A stretch of DNA of 14,012 nucleotides from Chloroflexia bacterium (lineage in GTDB: Bacteria > Chloroflexota > Chloroflexia > Thermomicrobiales > JALYUS01): positions 1 through 14,012 of the forward strand of contig JAICIL010000088.1 of NCBI GenBank assembly GCA_025924435.1. The letters are read 5' to 3'. Shown piece by piece: positions 1 to 5,238 of this stretch. The notes below the pieces were generated by a model. It searched no databases. It saw only the letters and a list, made by a program, of their open reading frames with translations, and was not told the origin of the DNA. A program made the translations under genes and the position numbers. Positions within the stretch are counted from its first letter, which is position 1. Each line of letters starts with the position of its first letter.

Positions 1-72
1 CGCGAGGATCACGGCCCGCACATAGGCGATCAGCGCGCGATCCGCGTCGTTGCTCGTCCGTTGATGCGCCAC
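1..72 (-). CDS. 5' end of an unidentified protein (runs off the left edge)
   Basis: Only 24 codons are visible, so no family can be named. The reading frame opens with a GTG at 70-72, preceded on the minus strand by GGGAGGTGG (75-83), a good ribosome-binding site. An in-frame GTG also exists at 76-78 but would sit inside that site. The visible residues are polar at first (several Asp, Arg, Gln), then alternate Ala, Val, Leu and Ile with charged residues, as in the first helix of a soluble helical protein such as a small regulator; this is only a guess. A near-consensus promoter with a palindrome lies directly upstream (103-131). That palindrome resembles the one in the GlsB promoter, so this gene could encode the shared regulator. 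The open frame, ribosome-binding site and promoter support it as real; its function is unknown. Confidence 0.6.
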   Translation of the reverse strand, partial: MAHQRTSNDADRALIAYVRAVILA

Positions 73-102
73 TGCCACCTCCCATATAATACGATTCGCG
101 GT

Positions 103-131
103 ACTATACGATATACCGTACTATCTGTCAA
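103..131 (-). promoter_or_regulatory. Sigma-70-type promoter of the left-edge gene
   Basis: On the minus strand TTGACA (126-131) is followed after exactly 17 bases by TATAGT (103-108). Transcription would start near position 96, about 25 bases before the GTG at 72. The AT-rich stretch stands out from its GC-rich surroundings. Confidence 0.75.
107..120. promoter_or_regulatory. Candidate operator palindrome in the left-edge promoter
   Basis: The plus strand reads TACGATATACCGTA, a 14-base palindrome with one non-matching pair. It occupies the spacer and touches the -10 box. A similar palindrome holds the same place in the GlsB promoter (642-657). Binding here would block RNA polymerase, so repression is the simplest reading. 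The operator role is inferred from symmetry and position only. Confidence 0.45.
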
Positions 132-150
132 GCCCGACGCGTTACCATTG

Positions 151-178
151 AAAAGAGCCGCCCCGATTGAGGCGGCTC
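151..178 (-). terminator. Intrinsic terminator of the GlsB-type gene
   Basis: On the minus strand an 8-base GC-rich stem, GAGCCGCC (171-178) pairing with GGCGGCTC (155-162), has an 8-base loop and is followed at once by TTTT (151-154). It lies 23 bases past the stop of the 202-492 gene and isolates that gene from the left-edge promoter. Confidence 0.8.
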
Positions 179-201
179 CGTGGTAGTTGTCTCGGTCTCG
201 C

Positions 202-492
202 TCAGACCGCCTGGCGGTTCCCCGCGGATGCGCGGACGATCCAGTCCACGATCAGCCCGACGACGAAGGCGACCAGCACCGCCCACCAGAAACCGGCGCC
301 ACTGACGAAGAAGCCCATGATGATCCCGGCGATCACGCCACTGATCAGCCCCGCGATGAGATCCGTACCCATCCCCGTGCGACCCGAGCGAACCGCCGAA
401 TGGATCAGCCAGCCGGCGACCAACCCAACAATGATCCACAAGATGACCCCCCAGAACCAGTTGGCTCCGGCCAACGATGCGAACACAACCAT
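202..492 (-). CDS. GlsB/YeaQ/YmgE family small membrane protein
   Basis: A 96-residue integral membrane protein of the transglycosylase-associated (GlsB/YeaQ/YmgE) family, which is linked to general stress responses but has no settled biochemical role. Three hydrophobic segments are visible at about residues 11-31, 43-63 and 67-87. Between the first two lies a Gly/Arg-rich loop with the family's TGMGTDLIAGLISG pattern (residues 39-52). The start at 490-492 was chosen because AGAGGAGGTG ends just upstream. A longer frame reaching 543 would add a polar, non-conserved extension and ignore that ribosome-binding site. Usual family members have 80-90 residues, so the length fits. It is a single-gene unit with its own strong promoter (639-667), a leader of about 140 bases and an intrinsic terminator (151-178). 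The palindromes in the promoter suggest regulated expression. Confidence 0.85.
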   Translation of the reverse strand: MVVFASLAGANWFWGVILWIIVGLVAGWLIHSAVRSGRTGMGTDLIAGLISGVIAGIIMGFFVSGAGFWWAVLVAFVVGLIVDWIVRASAGNRQAV

Positions 493-638
493 GCTGCACC
501 TCCTCTGCCGATCAGCAGGACATGCCGACGGCAAATAGATCATGGATCGTGGGGAGCGTGACCGAGAGGGGCGGAGACCGCAGGCGTCGGTAGGGATAGA
601 TCGCTACCCGCGCACCCATGAATCGTACGACTACTCGT

Positions 639-667
639 ATTATACGGATCATCGTATGACTTGTCAA
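639..667 (-). promoter_or_regulatory. Consensus sigma-70-type promoter of the GlsB-type gene
   Basis: On the minus strand a perfect TTGACA (662-667) is followed after 17 bases by a perfect TATAAT (639-644). Transcription would start near 631-633, leaving a leader of about 140 bases before the ATG at 492. Both hexamers are at consensus, so an unregulated promoter here would be very strong. Confidence 0.8.
642..657. promoter_or_regulatory. Candidate operator palindrome in the GlsB promoter
   Basis: The plus strand reads ATACGGATCATCGTAT, with 7-base arms that match except at one pair. It overlaps the -10 box and fills most of the spacer. A second, perfect palindrome TCGTACGA lies at 623-630, near the start of transcription, and the left-edge promoter has a TCGTA at the matching distance from its -10. 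This suggests two binding boxes for one regulator; the regulator is unknown. Confidence 0.45.
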
Positions 668-673
668 TATCTC

Positions 674-703
674 TGCTCATTGCTCACTGCTCACTGCGCT
701 CAC
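674..703. repeat. Tandem heptamer array TGCTCAY
   Basis: TGCTCAT (674-680), TGCTCAC (681-687) and TGCTCAC (688-694) run head to tail and end in a variant, TGCGCTCAC (695-703). The array covers the stop codon of the ion-channel gene (700-702) and lies next to the GlsB promoter. It resembles the short tandem heptamer repeats described in cyanobacteria. Confidence 0.7.
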
Positions 704-1794
704 AGCACGTCGTCCCACGCGGTCGTTTCCCAGTTGTCCTTCGCGTCGGGATCGGGCATCCACGGCGGGAGGGTGAGAAGCAAGCGGATCGCCGCGCCAT
801 TCACGAACGGTTCATAGAGATGGCGCAGTTCGCGCAGACGCGCGGCGATCGTCTCGTCCTCCCGCAATGGCACGCCATCGGCGGCGAGGATCGCGCGCAT
901 GCGGGCGACCTCATCCGGCGGCAGCCGGTCGGCGGTCGGCTTAATGGGCGGCGTGTCGAGATACTGGCAGATGTCCACGATCGCGTGCCGGCCCATCGCA
1001 AAGACGAGCCGCGCGGGGCCGACCGGTGCGCCCTCCACGCCGACGAGGACGAGTGCGGAGGCATCGAGCATCATCGTCAGTGCGGCCAGCCACGATTGGT
1101 TATCGTGTTGGGAGCGGAAGTAGGCGAGGGAGGGATAGGAGAGCAAGCTTTCCAATAGTTCGCCGCACCACCGCTCCCATTCGAGCAGCAGCGGGCGGAG
1201 TGAGGCGAGGTCGTCATATTCCCCGAGGCGGCGGATCAGCTCGACCGCGCGCGGTGGCGATCCGGCCCGCGCGTCGAGCAGCGAGATCGCCACTTCTCGC
1301 CGCGAGAACGCCTGATAGAGGATCGGCAGATAGGTGATAACGAGGCCGAGGAAGCCGAAACCGACGCCCGCTTCGATGACTGTGACGATGCGTGCCAGCG
1401 TGTTGCGCGGAATTACGTCGCCGAGGCCGAGCGTGAAGAAGGTCGTGCCGCTGGCGTAGAGATCGGTGCCGAAACTCCGCGTACCGTCGGTCGTCAGGAC
1501 GTGTGAGCCGCACCCCCACTGCAGGATACCGAAGCCGAGGATCAGCCCGCCCGCCCAGACGACGAGCAGGACGATGAGCGAGAGCGGCCCGTAGAGGCTG
1601 AGATAGGTGTCGTGCCGCCGTTTACCGTGCCGGGCCACGGACGACCACGCCATCCACGTCCCGCGGTAGAAGAGCCGGGTGAGCCGGAACTGACGATTGA
1701 CGCGCCGGGGCAAAATGATCGTCTCGAAGGCATCCCACAGGACGGTGACGACGACCAGCAGGCCAATCAGTGCAACGACGATCCGCACCGGCAA
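700..1794 (-). CDS. Ion channel protein of the two-transmembrane potassium-channel superfamily
   Basis: A 364-residue membrane protein. An N-terminal hydrophobic helix (residues 4-27) is followed by a basic stretch, then the channel core: an outer helix at about 68-92, a pore helix with filter-like TTFFTLGLGD (117-126), and an inner helix at about 136-160. The remaining 200 residues are soluble and without a nucleotide-binding motif I can recognise; the helical, charged character suggests a cytoplasmic gating or assembly domain. The filter reads TLGLGD where potassium channels usually have TVGYGD or TIGFGD, so ion selectivity is uncertain. The start is probably the TTG at 1792-1794, with AAGGGGGAA just before it; the GTG at 1786-1788 is a close alternative. 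The stop codon lies inside a heptamer repeat. The gene seems to stand alone, 188 bases from the end of the MFS gene. Confidence 0.8.
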   Translation of the reverse strand: MPVRIVVALIGLLVVVTVLWDAFETIILPRRVNRQFRLTRLFYRGTWMAWSSVARHGKRRHDTYLSLYGPLSLIVLLVVWAGGLILGFGILQWGCGSHVLTTDGTRSFGTDLYASGTTFFTLGLGDVIPRNTLARIVTVIEAGVGFGFLGLVITYLPILYQAFSRREVAISLLDARAGSPPRAVELIRRLGEYDDLASLRPLLLEWERWCGELLESLLSYPSLAYFRSQHDNQSWLAALTMMLDASALVLVGVEGAPVGPARLVFAMGRHAIVDICQYLDTPPIKPTADRLPPDEVARMRAILAADGVPLREDETIAARLRELRHLYEPFVNGAAIRLLLTLPPWMPDPDAKDNWETTAWDDVL

Positions 1795-1821
1795 TTCCCC
1801 CTTGCTGGATAGGGTGAGCGG

Positions 1822-1878
1822 CTGCCCGTTGGGCAGATTCCGCCTGCCGACCCAGGAATGCAGGCTTCAGCCTACTCC
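1822..1878. repeat. Cluster of small inverted repeats upstream of the ion-channel gene
   Basis: Two hairpin-forming sequences lie close together. CTGCCC (1822-1827) and GGGCAG (1831-1836) form a perfect 6-base stem with a 3-base loop. At 1855-1878 an imperfect hairpin is centred on AGGCTTCAGCCT. Both would lie in the 5' region of the channel transcript. They resemble dispersed REP-like palindromes, but no second copy is present in this window to prove it. Confidence 0.4.
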
Positions 1879-1944
1879 ACCCCTTCATATCCTATGGCAA
1901 ACCTATCGCGTCAGACGATGGCGATCCGTTCATCTTCACAAAGC

Positions 1945-1958
1945 GGCGCGACCGCGCC
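1945..1958. terminator. Weak candidate terminator after the MFS gene
   Basis: GGCGCG (1945-1950) and CGCGCC (1953-1958) form a perfect 6-base all-GC stem with only a 2-base gap. It lies 24 bases past the MFS stop codon. On the minus strand only a short, interrupted T-run (GCTTTGTG) follows, so efficient termination is doubtful. Confidence 0.3.
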
Positions 1959-1982
1959 AGTATTCCACGATTACATCGCGGC

Positions 1983-3200
1983 TCAGTCGGACTCAGGCCG
2001 TACCCGCAATCGCCACCGATAGCTGGGCGAGCGTGCCAGCAGCATCCCCGCCGATGCGATGGCCAGCGCGCCGTTGATGAGCAGCGCGCTCGGCGCGCCG
2101 AGCGCGGCGATCAGCGCCCCCATTTCGAGATTGCCGACGGGCGCCGAGCCGACGCCGAGCACCCAGATGCCAATCGCCCGTCCGCGCTGCTCCTCCGGCA
2201 CCGCCATCTGGATGAGCGTCTGCTGGAGGACATCGAATGCCCCGGCGCAGAGGCCCGTCACGACCAGCACCGCCGCGGCGACCCGCAGATCGTGCGTCGC
2301 GGCCAGCACGATGAGGGACGCGCCATACGCGACGAAGATCCCCCCGATCAGCGGCTCGCGCCGCACCCGTCCCGCGAGCAGCGAAAGCAGCACGAGGGCG
2401 ATCGTCCCACCGACCGACGCGGCGGCGTTCAGCGTCCCGAGACCTTCGGGGCCGGCCATGAGGACATCCCGCGCGACGACGGGTAGCGCGCTGTTGTAGG
2501 AGAAGGCGAACACCTCGCAGGCGATCCCGGAGATTGTCAGCGTGCGGACCGCCGGGATCGCGGTGATCAGCCGCGCCGCGTCCCGGAGCGCGCGCCCGAA
2601 CGGCGGATGGACGACGGGAACACGGCTCCCGCGCGGCACCCGCAGGGCGGTAATGAACGCCACTACCAGCCCATACGCGACAGCAATGACGAAGTAGCAA
2701 TGCGCGACGCCGATCAGCGGGATGAGCACACCGGCGCCGAACGCGCCGAGCGCACCGAAGAGCCGCGCGGCCAGAGCGTTCAGGGCCATCGCGTTCGGCG
2801 CGATCTCACGGGGGGTGGTATCGAGGACGAGCGCCTGCCGCGCCGGTGTGTCGAACGCCTGCACACAACCGGCGGCGAACGAGATCGCGATCACCTGCCA
2901 GACGCGAATTGTTCCCGCCCCGACGAGCCAGCCGAGGGCCGCCATCAAGGAGAACGACGCGCCGGCAACCATCAGCAATTGGCGGCGCCGGTCGGTCCGG
3001 TCGGCGATCGTGCCCGCCGCCAGCCCGAAGAGCAGCGACGGCAACGATCGGGCGGCGAAGACCAGCCCGACCGCGAATGCCCCGCCGCCCGCTTGTAGCG
3101 CCAGCCAGGCGGTGGTCGTGCGCTCCATCGTCTGGGCGCCCGCCGAGGCCGTCGTCGAGCACCAGAGCCAACGAAACGCAGCCGACCGAAACGGCGTCAC
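1983..3200 (-). CDS. MFS transporter, probable drug or siderophore exporter (MFS_3/EntS-like)
   Basis: A 405-residue major facilitator protein of the subgroup that includes the enterobactin exporter EntS; proton-driven export of a small molecule is the expected role, with the substrate unknown. The N-terminus TPFRSAAFRWLW matches the typical FR..LW opening of this group. Motif A (ADRTDRRR, residues 66-73) sits in the loop between helices 2 and 3, and about 12 hydrophobic segments follow. A frame open to 3335 exists, but the first 45 residues are polar, unlike the family, and lack a ribosome-binding site. The GTG at 3198-3200 follows AAAGGA at a spacing of 6 and gives the usual family length. 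The gene is divergent from the S9 peptidase, with 167 bases between them that contain a near-perfect palindrome (3220-3240) suited to a regulator. Confidence 0.85.
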   Translation of the reverse strand: MTPFRSAAFRWLWCSTTASAGAQTMERTTTAWLALQAGGGAFAVGLVFAARSLPSLLFGLAAGTIADRTDRRRQLLMVAGASFSLMAALGWLVGAGTIRVWQVIAISFAAGCVQAFDTPARQALVLDTTPREIAPNAMALNALAARLFGALGAFGAGVLIPLIGVAHCYFVIAVAYGLVVAFITALRVPRGSRVPVVHPPFGRALRDAARLITAIPAVRTLTISGIACEVFAFSYNSALPVVARDVLMAGPEGLGTLNAAASVGGTIALVLLSLLAGRVRREPLIGGIFVAYGASLIVLAATHDLRVAAAVLVVTGLCAGAFDVLQQTLIQMAVPEEQRGRAIGIWVLGVGSAPVGNLEMGALIAALGAPSALLINGALAIASAGMLLARSPSYRWRLRVRPESD

Positions 3201-3219
3201 CAGGGTTCCTTTCCCGCCC

Positions 3220-3240
3220 GACGGCGTGCCGCACGCCGTC
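3220..3240. promoter_or_regulatory. Palindrome in the MFS / S9-peptidase divergent region
   Basis: GACGGCGTG (3220-3228) is followed after three bases by its exact reverse complement CACGCCGTC (3232-3240). It lies 20 bases upstream of the MFS start codon, just before the ribosome-binding site. It could be a repressor operator or a hairpin in the MFS leader. A second, weaker inverted repeat (CGGGGG at 3278-3283, CCCCCG at 3292-3297) lies nearer the peptidase gene. Confidence 0.4.
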
Positions 3241-3333
3241 GCGATTACCCGAAAGTGCGCCCAAGCATACCATCGGTCGGGGGTCAGGATTCCCCCGCGA
3301 CCTGCTATCATGCGTCTGTCACCCACTGTTCCC

Positions 3334-3361
3334 ACTGACGACCGCCGACCGCCGACTGTGA
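3334..3361. repeat. Tandem heptamer array ACCGCCG
   Basis: Four heptamers, ACTGACG, ACCGCCG, ACCGCCG and ACTGTGA, run head to tail. The last overlaps the ribosome-binding site (GAGGT) of the S9 peptidase, whose ATG is at 3368. This is the second of three heptamer arrays in the window, each with a different unit. Confidence 0.6.
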
Positions 3362-3367
3362 GGTACT

Positions 3368-5224
3368 ATGCGACCGTTCACACCCGATGTTGCTCTCGAT
3401 GTTCGTATGCCGTCCGATCCGCGGGTCGCGCCGGATGGCAGCCGCGTTGCTTTCTGTCTCGCGCCAGTCGGCCACCGGCAGACCGATCCGACGAGCACGA
3501 TCTACATTGTGCCCACCGACGGGAGCGCCGCCGCGCGTGCCGTGACCGGGAGCGAGCACAACAACGTCGCCCCGCGCTGGTCGCCGGACGGCGCGGCGCT
3601 CGCTTTCCTCGCTGACCGCGTCAAGCGGGGAGAGGCGCAGTTGCATCGCGTGGCCGTCGGTGGGGGTGAAGCGGTGCGGCTGACCGAACTGCTCGGCGGT
3701 GTCGCCAACCCGGCATGGCGGCCCGATGGGCGGGCCATCGCTTTCACCGCCCGCCGCCGTGCCCTCGCGGCGGAAGACGAGCCGAAGAGCGATGTCAAGG
3801 TCTGGAGTGAGCAGTGGAGACCACACGCCGTCGCGGTCGTCCCGGCCTATGGCGGCGCGCCGGTGGTGCTTGGCCCGGCGCGGGGGCATGTCTGGGCCTT
3901 CGCCTTCTCACCCGATGGCGCGGAGATCGTCGCCGCCGTCTCGCCCTCGGAGGACCTTGCGGCGACGTATGGCAATGTCCGCCTCCTCCGCTGGCGGGTG
4001 GATGGCACAGGCGACGAGCGCGAACTGCTCACCGGCCTCGGGATGGGCGTCAGTCAACTGGCATGGTCCGCCGATGGCGCGCGCATCCTTGTCGTCGCCG
4101 CGCAAGCGCCGGAGGCGAGCCATGCCCGCATCTTCATCATTGACACGGCGGACAACGCCGTTCATACCCGCGATGACGACGACACATCGCTGGCATGGGC
4201 AGGCTGGCAGGGCGATCATCTCGTTATCAATCGCATCGCCGGTCAAGTCTCACAATTAGCGCTCAGTTCTCCGTCCTCCGTCCTCCCTACTCCGTCTGGC
4301 GGCTGGATTGACAGCGTGGATGTCGCGGATGGCACGGTCGCGTTCACCTGCGCGCTTCCGGATCATTCGGCGGAGGTATACGCACTGCGAGGCGATGGCG
4401 CGGCGCGTTGCCTGACAGACCTCAACCCGCAACTGGCCGAGGTGACGCTCGGGCCGATGGAGCAGATCAGTTGGCAGGCGGCGGACGGCATGCGGATTGA
4501 GGGGTGGCTTCTCCTGCCGTCGGAGCGCGCGGGCGATGCACCGCTGCCGCTGATCGTGCAGATTCACGGCGGCCCGGCGGGCGTCTCCAGCCCGCGCTCC
4601 GGGATGGGCGCGCACAACTGGGGGCAGGCGCTCGCGGCGCGTGGCTATGCGGTGCTGCTGCCAAACCCACGCGGCTCAATCGGACGGGGCGCGGCCTTCA
4701 CCCGCTCCAATCGCTTCGACCTCGGCGGCGGCGATTACGAAGATATTATGGCGGGCGTGGATTACCTCATTGCGCGGGGGATTGCGGACCCGGACCGGCT
4801 CGGCGTCTGCGGCTGGTCGTACGGCGGCTTCATGACCGCATGGGTTGTCGGGCATACGGATCGCTTCAAGGCGGCCGTCGCGGGCGCGCCGCCAACGAAC
4901 TGGGTGAGCAAGATCGGCACGACGGACATCGGCCCGGCGAATGCGTGGAACATTGGCCTCGTTCATCAGGAACCCGATCAGGTCTGGGAGCGCTCGCCGA
5001 TCCGCTACGTCGGCAAGGTGAAAACGCCGACACTGCTCGTCGGTGGTGAGGCGGACAAGCGGGTGCCGATCACGCAGGCACAGGAGTTTCACTGGAGCCT
5101 GAAGAGCGCGGGCGTCGAGACGGAACTGGTCATCTATCCACGCCAGAAGCACGGCTTCCACGAGCGCATGCACCAGCTCGATCTCGTCCAGCGCGTCTGC
5201 GATTGGTTCGATCGGTTCGTATGA
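3368..5224 (+). CDS. S9 family peptidase (prolyl oligopeptidase / acylaminoacyl-peptidase type)
   Basis: A 618-residue serine peptidase of family S9, likely cytoplasmic since no signal peptide is visible, which should cleave short peptides. Residues 1 to about 365 form the beta-propeller, with WD40-like/TolB-like repeats seen as SPDG-type turns (for example 72-75, 118-121, 181-184, 234-237). Residues 366-618 are the alpha/beta-hydrolase domain, with HGGP (400-403) for the oxyanion region and the nucleophile Ser484 in GWSYGG. Asp563 (GGEADKRVP) and His595 (RQKHGFHE) complete the triad, so it looks catalytically intact. The ATG at 3368 follows GAGGT at short spacing. Residues 301-310 are encoded by an in-frame heptamer array, an odd low-complexity stretch just before the hydrolase domain. 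The gene converges on the hydrolase-domain gene with a 14-base gap. Confidence 0.92.
   Translation: MRPFTPDVALDVRMPSDPRVAPDGSRVAFCLAPVGHRQTDPTSTIYIVPTDGSAAARAVTGSEHNNVAPRWSPDGAALAFLADRVKRGEAQLHRVAVGGGEAVRLTELLGGVANPAWRPDGRAIAFTARRRALAAEDEPKSDVKVWSEQWRPHAVAVVPAYGGAPVVLGPARGHVWAFAFSPDGAEIVAAVSPSEDLAATYGNVRLLRWRVDGTGDERELLTGLGMGVSQLAWSADGARILVVAAQAPEASHARIFIIDTADNAVHTRDDDDTSLAWAGWQGDHLVINRIAGQVSQLALSSPSSVLPTPSGGWIDSVDVADGTVAFTCALPDHSAEVYALRGDGAARCLTDLNPQLAEVTLGPMEQISWQAADGMRIEGWLLLPSERAGDAPLPLIVQIHGGPAGVSSPRSGMGAHNWGQALAARGYAVLLPNPRGSIGRGAAFTRSNRFDLGGGDYEDIMAGVDYLIARGIADPDRLGVCGWSYGGFMTAWVVGHTDRFKAAVAGAPPTNWVSKIGTTDIGPANAWNIGLVHQEPDQVWERSPIRYVGKVKTPTLLVGGEADKRVPITQAQEFHWSLKSAGVETELVIYPRQKHGFHERMHQLDLVQRVCDWFDRFV
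4262..4296. repeat. In-frame tandem heptamer array CTCCGTC inside the S9 peptidase gene
   Basis: CTCCGTC (4269-4275), CTCCGTC (4276-4282), CTCCCTA (4283-4289) and CTCCGTC (4290-4296) run in tandem, preceded by a decayed unit CTCAGTT (4262-4268). They encode the Ser/Pro-rich residues 301-310 of the peptidase. The frame is kept open across the array. Confidence 0.75.
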
Positions 5225-5238
5225 GCCTCACCCCCGGC

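Noticed and set aside
3201..3335. N-terminal extension of the MFS transporter to 3335
   Set aside because: The extra 45 residues are unlike the family and have no ribosome-binding site. The GTG at 3200 has AAAGGA at good spacing and gives the normal N-terminus.
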